Assembly (NCBI GenBank): GCA_910588335.1
Contig: CAJUQV010000018.1
Location: 1 to 64,000 of the forward strand
Length of the DNA stretch: 64,000 bases
From: an uncultured Ruminiclostridium sp.
GTDB lineage: Bacteria > Bacillota > Clostridia > Oscillospirales > Ruminococcaceae
Direction: 5' to 3'
Positions 53,611-61,846 of this stretch are shown piece by piece (the first letter of the stretch is position 1; every line of letters starts with the position of its first letter). Made by a program: the position numbers and the translations under genes. Below the pieces are notes generated by a model. That model was not told the DNA's origin. It did no database searches and saw only the letters and a list, made by a program, of their open reading frames with translations.

Positions 53611-54453
53611 ATGAAAAAGATACCTGTTAAAAATATTGATGATATTTCGGAATTTGTAATGATAAATCAAGGAAATACTGCCGAAATATATCAGTATGGC
53701 GATACCGAAATACTTAAATTATTCAGGGATGACATGCCTTTTTCATTAATAAATAAAGAATATGAAATCGGGAAAGAGGTAAACCATAAATTAAAAAACA
53801 CGCCTAAGGTGTTTGAAATGATTTCATATGAATCAAGATACGGCATTATTTACGAACGAATCACGGGCGGCGATATGATCGGCGCAATGCTTGGCAAAAT
53901 ATACAGAATACGGAAATACTCAAGAACATTGGCTTCGATTCATTTGGAAATTCATAAAAATCGAATTGATATACTGAACAATGTAAAAGAATACCTTTGC
54001 GAAAATATTGATTCCGCCGACGTACTTACCGATTCGGAAAAGGATAAGATCAAATCCTACATAAATAAACTACCGGACAAAAATAATCTGTGTCATTTTG
54101 ATTTTCATCCGGGAAACGTAATGATACAGGACAATACTTTTTATGTTATAGATTGGATGACTGCTTGTACCGGCGACGCAAACGCCGATGTCGCAAGAAC
54201 GCTTCTGCTCTTACGGTACGGTGAGCTGAAATACGGAAATCATTTTATAAAAGCCATGGTACAAATTTTTAAAAGATATATCGGAAAAATTTATTTCAGA
54301 GAGTACAAAAAAATAACCGGAATAACAAAATACGATACGGAGCAATGGATCCTTCCGCTCGCTGCGGCAAGGCTGACTGAATGGATTACAGACAGTGAAA
54401 AGCAGAAATTGTTGAAGCTTGTTAAAGAAAAACTAAAATATCTTAAAGATTGA
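53611..54453 (+). CDS. APH-type small-molecule kinase (TIGR02172-like)
   Basis: The 280-residue kinase has the aminoglycoside/choline-kinase fold. LCHFDFHPGNVMI holds the catalytic Asp and metal Asn, and VIDWMTACTGD the second metal Asp; INQGNTAEIYQYGD is the nucleotide loop. This group in Clostridia is annotated TIGR02172; substrate is unknown and drug resistance should not be assumed. It has its own promoter and a terminator, so it is a single-gene unit. Confidence 0.82.
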   Translation: MKKIPVKNIDDISEFVMINQGNTAEIYQYGDTEILKLFRDDMPFSLINKEYEIGKEVNHKLKNTPKVFEMISYESRYGIIYERITGGDMIGAMLGKIYRIRKYSRTLASIHLEIHKNRIDILNNVKEYLCENIDSADVLTDSEKDKIKSYINKLPDKNNLCHFDFHPGNVMIQDNTFYVIDWMTACTGDANADVARTLLLLRYGELKYGNHFIKAMVQIFKRYIGKIYFREYKKITGITKYDTEQWILPLAAARLTEWITDSEKQKLLKLVKEKLKYLKD

Positions 54454-54477
54454 AAATTTATCCCCATATAACACTCT

Positions 54478-54515
54478 GAGCCGACAGACCCGCAAAAATT
54501 GCGGTTTGCCGGCTC
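54478..54515. terminator. Terminator between the APH-type kinase and the DUF305 gene
   Basis: GAGCCG...GCAA pairs with TTGC...CGGCTC with two mismatches and a three-base loop, between convergent genes. A short T-rich stretch follows on the plus strand. Confidence 0.7.
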
Positions 54516-54525
54516 TCCGTTTATT

Positions 54526-55098
54526 TCAGCATACGCACCCTATTTTCCTCATTAAATTTTTCATTTCGCAAATACCCTTATTCTGTTCGGAAACTATATC
54601 CTTCAATATAGGCACCAGCGGCTGACAAACATTGTATTTCAAAGCATTTTCCGCCATTTTCACCGCTCCCATGTGATGCGGAATCATTTCCCGCATAAAA
54701 TTGCAGTTTATATTGTTGTCGCCGTATACCGAACGCATTTTCTCAAACATATTATGTATTATCCTGTCCGTATCGCGCTGATAAAGACAAACGTCGCATT
54801 TCGGACTGCATATTTCGCCGCACTTGGCCTGAATTCGGCTCATTTCCTCTATCCCCAGCCTCTGAGCGGATACGATGTTTTCGGCAATGCATTGAAGAGG
54901 TACAAGAGTGGTGTACCTGAGTATGTTTTCAGACATTTCCACCGCCGCCATGTGATGAGGTATCATCTGGACAATAAAATTCCCCGATATGCTGTCGGAC
55001 AGCTTTGCCCTCGTCATTTTTTCGATCATATTATCCAGAATACAATAATAGTCGCTGATATAATTTTTTGCAACATTGCTTAACATACACGATCTCAT
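54526..55098 (-). CDS. DUF305 protein with two tandem repeats
   Basis: The protein of about 190 residues holds two copies of the DUF305 signature: QMIPHHMAAVEMSENILRY and, about 95 residues later, EMIPHHMGAVKMAENALKY. Each is a helical hairpin of ferritin-like type whose His and Met residues are likely metal ligands. Between them is a cysteine cluster, CGEICSPKCDVC. The start at 55098 follows GGGAG; a frame nine codons longer has weaker support. There is no signal peptide, so it is cytoplasmic, unlike many DUF305 proteins. Copper or other metal handling is possible but unproven. Confidence 0.8.
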   Translation of the reverse strand: MRSCMLSNVAKNYISDYYCILDNMIEKMTRAKLSDSISGNFIVQMIPHHMAAVEMSENILRYTTLVPLQCIAENIVSAQRLGIEEMSRIQAKCGEICSPKCDVCLYQRDTDRIIHNMFEKMRSVYGDNNINCNFMREMIPHHMGAVKMAENALKYNVCQPLVPILKDIVSEQNKGICEMKNLMRKIGCVC

Positions 55099-55162
55099 TA
55101 CAACATCTCCCTTCGTATAAAGCATTATATTCGTAATCCTTAAAATGTGTTACTTCTAAATA

Positions 55163-55191
55163 TTGACTTAATGGTCATTTTATGGTAAAAT
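55163..55191 (+). promoter_or_regulatory. Sigma-A promoter of the histidinol phosphatase gene
   Basis: TTGACT (55163-55168), 17 bases, TAAAAT (55186-55191), about 45 bases upstream of the ATG. Confidence 0.7.
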
Positions 55192-55235
55192 AATAAAATA
55201 CTGTATTTTTAGAAAAATGTCGAAAGGAAAAATCA

Positions 55236-56045
55236 ATGTATATCCCCGTTGACAGCCACAATCATTCCACCCAGTCACCCGACGGTAAAAACACGCTCCG
55301 CGAAATGGCGGAAAAAGCGGCAGAGCTTGGAATAGAACACTACACCGTTACCGACCATCTTGAAATAAACAAATTCTACGACAAAGAGTTTCTGTATGAG
55401 GAACCGGTGAAACAGTCTTCTCAGCTTTTACCTGACCTGATAAAGGAATTTAAAGACAAAGTGGATATTCACTACGGTGTTGAGCTGGGACAGCCGCTTC
55501 ACGATATCGAACTTACAAATCGTATGCTTAAAAACTATGAATACGAATTTATAATAGGTTCCTGTCATATGGTAAAGGGTTGGGACGATTTTTACTATCT
55601 GGATTATAAAAAAAACGATCCTCATTATTTAATGAAGCTTTATTTTGAAGAGCTTCTGGAAATGGCGGAATGGGGAAAATTTGACGTTTTAGGGCATCTT
55701 ACTTACCCTTTGAGATATATCGAGGGAGATTTCGGAATAAAGATAGATATGGACAGATACACCGCCATAATAGAAAAAATTTTTACCACTCTTATTAAAA
55801 AAGGTATGGGAATAGAAATAAATACGTCGGGACTCAGGGAAAAAATCGGCGTTACCCTTCCCTCAGAAAAATACGTTAATTTGTACAGAGAATTAGGCGG
55901 AGAAATAATAACAATTGGATCAGACGCCCACTGCGTAGAAAATCTCGGAAAAGGCATACAGGAAGGAATTCAAATTGCCAAAAACTGCGGATTTGATAAA
56001 ATATACTATTACAATCACAGAAAACCCGTTTCAATAAATATATGA
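55236..56045 (+). CDS. hisK: Histidinol-phosphatase, PHP family
   Basis: The 269-residue PHP metal phosphatase would remove phosphate from histidinol phosphate, filling the step between the HisC and HisD encoded 46 kb away. Metal motifs are DSHNHSTQSPDG, VTDHLE, a central GSCHMVKG, LGHLTYPLR and GSDAHCVENLG. GAAAGGA precedes the ATG. PHP proteins of other specificity look similar, but the length and these motifs fit the HisK/HisJ group. The Lrp regulator gene follows after 13 bp. Confidence 0.85.
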   Translation: MYIPVDSHNHSTQSPDGKNTLREMAEKAAELGIEHYTVTDHLEINKFYDKEFLYEEPVKQSSQLLPDLIKEFKDKVDIHYGVELGQPLHDIELTNRMLKNYEYEFIIGSCHMVKGWDDFYYLDYKKNDPHYLMKLYFEELLEMAEWGKFDVLGHLTYPLRYIEGDFGIKIDMDRYTAIIEKIFTTLIKKGMGIEINTSGLREKIGVTLPSEKYVNLYRELGGEIITIGSDAHCVENLGKGIQEGIQIAKNCGFDKIYYYNHRKPVSINI

Positions 56046-56058
56046 AAGGAAGAACAAC

Positions 56059-56538
56059 ATGAAAAAAATAGTTGATCTGCTTCGTGAAAACGCACGGCTT
56101 ACAAACGAACAGCTGGCAGTAATCTCAGGCGTTACCGAAGAGGAGGTTGCAAAGGAAATAAAGCAGCTTGAGGATAACGGAACAATAATAGGATATTCCG
56201 CAATCATCAATGAAGAACAGCTGGATAAAAACGCCGTTACCGCATTTATAGAGGTAAAGGTATCTCCGCAGGTGGAATGCGGCTACGACGATATAGCAAA
56301 AGCCATTGCCCAGTATGACGAAGTGGATACCGTTCAGCTCATGAGCGGAAGCTTCGACCTTTCGGTAACCCTAAGGGGGAACAATCTCCGCGAGGTGGCG
56401 CTTTTCGTAAACGAAAGACTTGCTACCCTTGACGGAGTATTATCCACCACCACCCACTTCATACTTCAGAGGTATAAGGAAAAGGGCGTTAATTTTGCGG
56501 CGGACGAAGCCGACGAAAGGAGCCTTGTGTCACCGTGA
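56059..56538 (+). CDS. Lrp/AsnC-family regulator (AlaR-like)
   Basis: The 159-residue regulator has an N-terminal winged helix (ARLTNEQLAVISGVTEEEVAKE) and a C-terminal RAM ligand domain (ITAFIEVKVSP-like strand, then VQLMSGSFDLSVTLRG). It is followed, with overlapping stop and start, by a class I aminotransferase gene, the same layout as alaR-alaT in Bacillus subtilis. It probably regulates that operon in response to an amino acid. Confidence 0.85.
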   Translation: MKKIVDLLRENARLTNEQLAVISGVTEEEVAKEIKQLEDNGTIIGYSAIINEEQLDKNAVTAFIEVKVSPQVECGYDDIAKAIAQYDEVDTVQLMSGSFDLSVTLRGNNLREVALFVNERLATLDGVLSTTTHFILQRYKEKGVNFAADEADERSLVSP

Positions 56539-57710
56539 TGGATTATGAAAAGCTGCTTTCCGATACGGTACAGGAGGTAAAATTTTCCGGAATAAGAAAA
56601 TTTTTTGACATTGCCTCTACTGTTGAAAACGTCATTTCCCTGTCCGTGGGAGAACCCGATTTTAAAACCCCCTGGGCAATAAGAAAAGAAGCGATAAGAA
56701 CATTGGAAAAAGGAAAAACTGCTTATACCGCCAATTCCGGACTTGCTCAGCTTCGCCGTTCCCTTTCGGAATATATTGAAAGAAAAACCGGCTTAAAATA
56801 CGACCCCGATCATGAAATAATCGTAACGGTGGGCGGTTCGGAGGCGATAGACTGCGCCTTCAGGGCTTTGTGCGACCCCGGCGACGAGGTGCTTATCCCG
56901 GAACCCTCGTTCGTGTGCTACGCTCCGCTGGTAAAAATGGCTGGAGGAGTTCCCGTTATTATTGAAACAAAGCTGGAAAACAATTTTAAGCTTACCCCCG
57001 AGGAAATAAAAGAAAAACTCACCCCTAAAACAAAAGCGCTGGTATTTCCCTACCCCAACAATCCAACCGGGGCGGTAATGCGCAAAGACGACCTTGAAAA
57101 GATAGCGGCGGTAATACGTGAAACCGATATGGCGGTTATATCGGACGAAATTTACAGCGAGCTTACCTACGGCGCAGAACGTCATGTCTCAATTGCCGAA
57201 ATTGAGGGAATGAAGGAGCGAACCATACTGATAAACGGATTCTCCAAGGCGTTTTCAATGACGGGCTGGCGGCTCGGATATTTTGCCGCGCCCGCTCCGA
57301 TTACAGGTCAGATGCTTAAAATACATCAGTACGCAATTATGTGCAGCCCCACGGTGAGCCAATACGCGGCTGTTGCGGCTCTTATGGACTGCGACGGAGA
57401 AGTGCTGCGCATGAAGGAGGAATACAACGCCAGAAGGCGGTTTGTGGTAAAAAGCTTCAACGATATGGGACTTGAATGCTTTGAGCCGGAAGGCGCGTTT
57501 TACGCTTTCCCCTGTATCAAATCAACTGGGCTTACCTCGGAGGAATTCTGTAAACACCTTCTGAATTCAAAAAAAGTTGCCATCGTTCCCGGAGACGCCT
57601 TTGGAGCGTCCGGAGAAGGCTTTGTGAGAGTAAGCTACGCTTATTCCCTCGCCCATCTCAATACCGCGCTTCAAAGAATCGAGGAATTTTTAAAGGAACT
57701 GAAAATTTGA
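56538..57710 (+). CDS. Class I/II aminotransferase (AlaT/PatA-like)
   Basis: The PLP aminotransferase of about 390 residues shows SLSVGEPDFKTP at the N-terminus, VGGSEAIDCAFRAL, FPYPNNPTG, SDEIYSELTY and the PLP lysine in NGFSKAFSMTGWRLGY; the C-terminal Arg lies in GFVRVSYAYS. The start is GTG at 56535 or ATG at 56538; AAAGGAG supports both and the TGA of the regulator overlaps. By context alanine or aspartate transamination is likely. Confidence 0.88.
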   Translation: MDYEKLLSDTVQEVKFSGIRKFFDIASTVENVISLSVGEPDFKTPWAIRKEAIRTLEKGKTAYTANSGLAQLRRSLSEYIERKTGLKYDPDHEIIVTVGGSEAIDCAFRALCDPGDEVLIPEPSFVCYAPLVKMAGGVPVIIETKLENNFKLTPEEIKEKLTPKTKALVFPYPNNPTGAVMRKDDLEKIAAVIRETDMAVISDEIYSELTYGAERHVSIAEIEGMKERTILINGFSKAFSMTGWRLGYFAAPAPITGQMLKIHQYAIMCSPTVSQYAAVAALMDCDGEVLRMKEEYNARRRFVVKSFNDMGLECFEPEGAFYAFPCIKSTGLTSEEFCKHLLNSKKVAIVPGDAFGASGEGFVRVSYAYSLAHLNTALQRIEEFLKELKI

Positions 57711-57729
57711 GCCAAAAAAGGAAAGTAAT

Positions 57730-58257
57730 ATGGAATATTTTACTTTATACGATCAGGATCGCATACCGTTGGGGAAACAAATACTGAGAGGAGAAAAAAT
57801 TCCCGAAGGCGAATATCATATAGCCATTCACGTATGTGTTTTCAACTCCGAAAATAAAATGCTGATCCAACAGAGGCAGCCCTTCAAAGAAGGTTGGTCA
57901 AATATGTGGGACGTTTCAGCGGGAGGAAGCGCGATTGCGGGAGAAAACAGTCGGGAGGCCGCTCAAAGGGAACTTGAAGAAGAAATAGGTCTGAAAATCC
58001 CCTTTGAAAAAATGCGCCCCATACTGACCGTTCATTTCGATCACGGCTTTGACGATATCTATACCGTATCCTCCGATGTTGACGTTAACGATTTAAAGCT
58101 TCAACACGAAGAGGTGAAGGCGGTAAAATGGGCTTCGGAGGAAGAAATACTTGATATGATCGCCGACGGCACATTTATTCCTTATCACGAACATCTTATA
58201 TCTCTGCTGTTCTTTATGAGAAATCACCGCGGAACATTCAAGCACGATGAGGAATAA
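57730..58257 (+). CDS. NUDIX hydrolase (Idi-like N-terminus)
   Basis: The 175-residue protein has a full Nudix box, GGSAIAGENSREAAQRELEE then EIGL (about 75-98), and an N-terminal YDQDRIPLGKQILRGEKIPE resembling type 1 isopentenyl diphosphate isomerases and their hydrolase relatives. The MEP pathway gene ispE follows directly. An IDI role would need the conserved Cys and Glu of true IDI, which I do not see, so hydrolase is the safer call. AAAGGA precedes the ATG. Confidence 0.78.
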   Translation: MEYFTLYDQDRIPLGKQILRGEKIPEGEYHIAIHVCVFNSENKMLIQQRQPFKEGWSNMWDVSAGGSAIAGENSREAAQRELEEEIGLKIPFEKMRPILTVHFDHGFDDIYTVSSDVDVNDLKLQHEEVKAVKWASEEEILDMIADGTFIPYHEHLISLLFFMRNHRGTFKHDEE

Positions 58258-58261
58258 TACA

Positions 58262-59122
58262 ATGACCTGGATAAAAGTAAACGCGCACGCCAAAATAAAC
58301 CTTTTCTTGGACATAACCGGCGTTTTGCCAAACGGATACCATTCCCTAAACAATGTTATGCAGCAGATAGAGCTTCACGACGAGGTTAAGGTATCACTTT
58401 CCGAAGGAAGCGGAGTGGAAATCACCTGCGATAACCCCGCAGTACCTACCGACAAAAGGAATATCGCCTATAAAGCCGCCGCGCTTTTTACCGAAAAAAC
58501 AGGTCTCTCAGCCAAAATAACCGTTGACATCAAAAAAAACATACCCGTTATGGCCGGACTGGGAGGAAGCAGCACCGACGGAGCGGCCGTGCTTAAGGCG
58601 CTTAATCGGCTTTGCGGCGAACCGCTGACGTGTTCCGAGCTTGAGATGCTCGGCGCGGGATTGGGCGCCGATGTTCCTTTCTGTATAAGAGGAAATGCTG
58701 CTCTTTGCCGTGGTATAGGCGAAAAAATGACAAATATAAGAGGTCTTGAAAACTGCTGTATTCTTATTGTAAAGCCCGATTTTTCCTGCGGCACCTCGAA
58801 GGGATATAAGCTGTATGACAAAACACCTTTAAAAAGCATGGGTGAACCCGACGGTCTGATTGCCGCGCTTAAAGAAAATAACATAAAAAAAACAGTAGGA
58901 TATCTTTATAATATTTTTGAATCACTTTATCGCGACAGCCGAATAGAAAAAATTAAAAATGATTTATTGTCCTCAAACGCTTTAGGAGCATTGCTTAGCG
59001 GGAGTGGAAGCGCGGTTTTCGGCCTTTTTGAAGATGAGGGAAAAGCCTTGGAAGCACTGTCCCGCTTAAATTATCCGTTCACGCTTTTGACAAAACCCGT
59101 TTTTTCTCTTGAAAAAAAATGA
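58262..59122 (+). CDS. ispE: 4-diphosphocytidyl-2-C-methyl-D-erythritol kinase
   Basis: The GHMP kinase of about 286 residues acts in the MEP pathway. AHAKINLFLDITG, the ATP loop PVMAGLGGSSTDGAAVL and the last motif ALLSGSGSAVFGLF are present. I start it at 58262, where AGGA lies eight bases upstream. It follows the NUDIX gene with its stop codon just ahead, so they are one unit. With ispG and dxr in the window, three MEP steps are accounted for. Confidence 0.95.
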   Translation: MTWIKVNAHAKINLFLDITGVLPNGYHSLNNVMQQIELHDEVKVSLSEGSGVEITCDNPAVPTDKRNIAYKAAALFTEKTGLSAKITVDIKKNIPVMAGLGGSSTDGAAVLKALNRLCGEPLTCSELEMLGAGLGADVPFCIRGNAALCRGIGEKMTNIRGLENCCILIVKPDFSCGTSKGYKLYDKTPLKSMGEPDGLIAALKENNIKKTVGYLYNIFESLYRDSRIEKIKNDLLSSNALGALLSGSGSAVFGLFEDEGKALEALSRLNYPFTLLTKPVFSLEKK

Positions 59123-59186
59123 AATATGTGTTAAAATAATACATAATAACTCTGTTTACACTGTTATGTAAAAGGAGGGACACGAA

Positions 59187-59546
59187 ATGGTGCTTATTCA
59201 TAATCACTTGGGAGAGATAAACATATCAAGGCAGTTTTTTGCTCAGCTTATCGGCGGAACGCTGACAAACTGCTTCGGAGTGGCGGACACAAACGCATGC
59301 ACTCCAAAACAAAGCCTAAGGGAATCACTGCCATTTACCCGAAAAAAGAAATATATAGACAAGGGCGTCTCCGTCAGAACAGTAAGGGGGAAGCTACACG
59401 TAGATCTGCATATTACCGTCTTATACGGAGTAAACATTTCCACCGCCGTGAGAAGCATACAGCATAAGATCACTTATGTTATAGAAGACGAAACGGAAAT
59501 TGAAGTTGAAAACGTTAACGTCTTTATTGACGGAATAAAATCCTGA
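59187..59546 (+). CDS. Asp23/Gls24 family protein (YloU-like)
   Basis: The 119-residue protein belongs to the Asp23 family, with INISRQFFAQLIGGTLTNCFGV at the N-terminus and VDLHITVLYGVNISTAVRSI in the core. Relatives serve in cell-envelope stress or as a partner of fatty acid kinase. AAAGGAGG precedes the ATG. The next gene is fakA, matching yloU-yloV in Bacillus. Confidence 0.88.
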   Translation: MVLIHNHLGEINISRQFFAQLIGGTLTNCFGVADTNACTPKQSLRESLPFTRKKKYIDKGVSVRTVRGKLHVDLHITVLYGVNISTAVRSIQHKITYVIEDETEIEVENVNVFIDGIKS

Positions 59547-59590
59547 ACCTACGCTACAAAAAATTTTATTATATTAAAAGGAGTGCGGCT

Positions 59591-61240
59591 TTGAGTATCA
59601 GCGGTAAAATGCTCCGCGACGCTATTATATCCGGGGCGAATAATATAGTAAACAATAAAAACACGGTGGACGAGCTTAACGTATTCCCAGTTCCCGACGG
59701 AGATACGGGAACAAATATGTCAATGACCATAAAAAATGCTCTTCCCGAATTAAAAATGATGAGCGACGATGTTACCGTAAGCGCCGTGGCAAGCGCTACG
59801 GCTTCCGCTATGCTCAGAGGCGCAAGAGGTAATTCGGGCGTTATCCTGTCGCTTTTATTCAGAGGATTTTCCAAAGGCTTAAACGGAAAAAACACCGCCG
59901 AGGCGCAGGATATATCAAGATCCTTGAGCTTGGGCGTTGAATCCGCGTATAAATCAGTAATGAAGCCCACCGAGGGAACAATTCTTACCGTAGCGCGAGA
60001 AAGCTCGGAGGCAGCGTCAAAAAAAGCCGCCGAAGGAGCCGACATTGTAGAACTCTTTGACACTATAACTTCAGCCGCTAAAGCATCCCTTGATAAAACT
60101 CCGGAACTTCTTCCCGTTCTTAAAAAAGCGGGAGTTGTAGACGCAGGCGGAATGGGATTTTTAGTAATAATGCAGGGCATACAGAACGTTGTCAACGGAA
60201 ACGGGGTTATTGCAAACGAGGAAGTTGATTCCGATATTAAGGGACCCGTTATAACCAACGCCGCAGGAAGCGTAGAAGCAGATATCGAATTCACATACTG
60301 TACGGAATTTCTTGTAAAGAAAAAAACCGATTGTAAAGACGCAAAGCTTCTGAGAGCTTATCTCGAAACAATAGGCGACTGTGTTGTGGTTGTTGACGAC
60401 GATGATATAATAAAAGTGCACGTTCATACCGAACACCCCGGAAAAGCTTTGGAGCAAGGTTTGCTTTTCGGTATGCTGGTTAATCTTAAAATCGAAAACA
60501 TGAAGGAGCAGCACAAGAATCAGGAAAAAAAGGTTGAAATGGCTAAAATGAAAAAAGCACAGCCCGCAAAGCCCGAAAAAGATTACGGTTTTGTATCTGT
60601 AGTAAACGGCGCGGGGCTTGAGGCTATTTTTTCCGATCTTGGCGTTGACAGCATCGTAAGGGGCGGGCAGACATCCAATCCGTCAACCGAGGACATAGTA
60701 GAAGCGATTCTGGCTACTCCGGCCAAAAACGTTTTTGTTCTCCCGAATAATAAAAATATCATTATGGCGGCTGAACAAGCGGTAAAACTTGTAAAGGACA
60801 GAAAGGTAATCGTTCTTCAATCAAGAACGGTTCCACAGGGAATATCCGCAATGATAGCATTTGACGGCTCTTTAAGCGTAAAACAAAACGGCGTTAATAT
60901 GACAAAGGCCCTCGATAAGGTAGGTACCGGCTCCGTCACTTTTGCAGTACGCGACAGCGAATTTGACGATAAAAAAATAAAACAAGGCGATATTCTGGCC
61001 ATGGAAAACGGAAAACTGGCCTTAGTAGAACGCGACGTGAAAAAAGCGCTTTTCAAGATAACCAAAAGGCTTGTTAAGAGCGATTCTTCTTATATAACCG
61101 TTATCTACGGCTCGGACGTCACCGACGACGACGCGCAGGAAGCGTATGAGCTGTTGAAAACAAAGCTTGACAACGACTTGGAAATAGTTCTCGTTAACGG
61201 AGGACAGCCTATTTATTACTATATTGTTTCGGTGGAATAA
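59591..61240 (+). CDS. fakA: Fatty acid kinase FakA (DAK2 domain, YloV)
   Basis: The 549-residue kinase phosphorylates fatty acids bound to FakB. The DAK2 domain begins LNVFPVPDGDTGTNM with its metal-binding Asp pair, and has RGARGNSGVILSLLFRG and DAGGMGFLVI; the middle and C-terminal FakA domains end IYYYIVSVE. The start codon is TTG at 59591, seven bases behind AAGGAG; the next ATG is codon 7. A fakB gene is not in the window. Confidence 0.93.
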   Translation: MSISGKMLRDAIISGANNIVNNKNTVDELNVFPVPDGDTGTNMSMTIKNALPELKMMSDDVTVSAVASATASAMLRGARGNSGVILSLLFRGFSKGLNGKNTAEAQDISRSLSLGVESAYKSVMKPTEGTILTVARESSEAASKKAAEGADIVELFDTITSAAKASLDKTPELLPVLKKAGVVDAGGMGFLVIMQGIQNVVNGNGVIANEEVDSDIKGPVITNAAGSVEADIEFTYCTEFLVKKKTDCKDAKLLRAYLETIGDCVVVVDDDDIIKVHVHTEHPGKALEQGLLFGMLVNLKIENMKEQHKNQEKKVEMAKMKKAQPAKPEKDYGFVSVVNGAGLEAIFSDLGVDSIVRGGQTSNPSTEDIVEAILATPAKNVFVLPNNKNIIMAAEQAVKLVKDRKVIVLQSRTVPQGISAMIAFDGSLSVKQNGVNMTKALDKVGTGSVTFAVRDSEFDDKKIKQGDILAMENGKLALVERDVKKALFKITKRLVKSDSSYITVIYGSDVTDDDAQEAYELLKTKLDNDLEIVLVNGGQPIYYYIVSVE

Positions 61241-61250
61241 AATTGTAGAA

Positions 61251-61288
61251 ATTCAGCCAAATTTTCCGTAAAGAAAATTTGGCTGAAT
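61251..61288 (+). terminator. Hairpin behind fakA
   Basis: ATTCAGCCAAATTTTC and GAAAATTTGGCTGAAT form a perfect 16-bp stem with a six-base loop. No T run follows, so it may attenuate or protect the 3' end rather than fully terminate; the GNAT gene starts 27 bp on. Confidence 0.6.
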
Positions 61289-61315
61289 CAATAAAACAGA
61301 AAAGGAATACAAAAA

Positions 61316-61846
61316 ATGAAGCTGCCTGTAATAGAAACCAAAAGACTTTTACTTACCCCCCTTAAGCTCTCCGATGCGGAGCGTATTTTCCAAGGCTGGA
61401 CAAGCGACACGAGAGTAACTAAATTTATGATTTATTCCACTCACAAAACCGTGGAGGAAACAAAAGCGTGGCTGAAAACTGTTGTCAGCAGCACAGAAAA
61501 CGAAAGTGCAAAAAGCGTTGACGTAGGCTTCAGACTAAAAGAAAACGGAATGCTTATAGGCACAGGCGGAGCATACTACAAGCCCGAATATAACCGATGG
61601 AGCTTAGGCTACAACATTGCTTTTGATTATTGGCATCAAGGCTATACCTCCGAAGCTATGAAAGCGCTTACGGAATATTTATGCAGTATGGGAATAAAAC
61701 GCTTTTTTTCCGACCATGCCGTAGACAATCCCAACAGCGGAAAGGTGATGGAAAAAATCGGGATGAAATTTGATCATATGGGAAGCTATTCCTGCCATGA
61801 CGGAAGAGAGTTTGAAGCAAAGTATTATATTATGGATATGAAATGA
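61316..61846 (+). CDS. GNAT acetyltransferase (RimJ/RimL-like)
   Basis: The 176-residue protein is a type 3 GNAT: IETKRLLLTPLKLSDAERIF at the start, SLGYNIAFDYWHQGYTSEAM carrying the acetyl-CoA loop, and a FFSDHAVDNPNSGKVMEKIG ending. These acetylate N-termini of ribosomal proteins or small molecules; substrate unknown. GAAAAGGA precedes the ATG; the recG start overlaps its stop by ATGA. Confidence 0.85.
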   Translation: MKLPVIETKRLLLTPLKLSDAERIFQGWTSDTRVTKFMIYSTHKTVEETKAWLKTVVSSTENESAKSVDVGFRLKENGMLIGTGGAYYKPEYNRWSLGYNIAFDYWHQGYTSEAMKALTEYLCSMGIKRFFSDHAVDNPNSGKVMEKIGMKFDHMGSYSCHDGREFEAKYYIMDMK

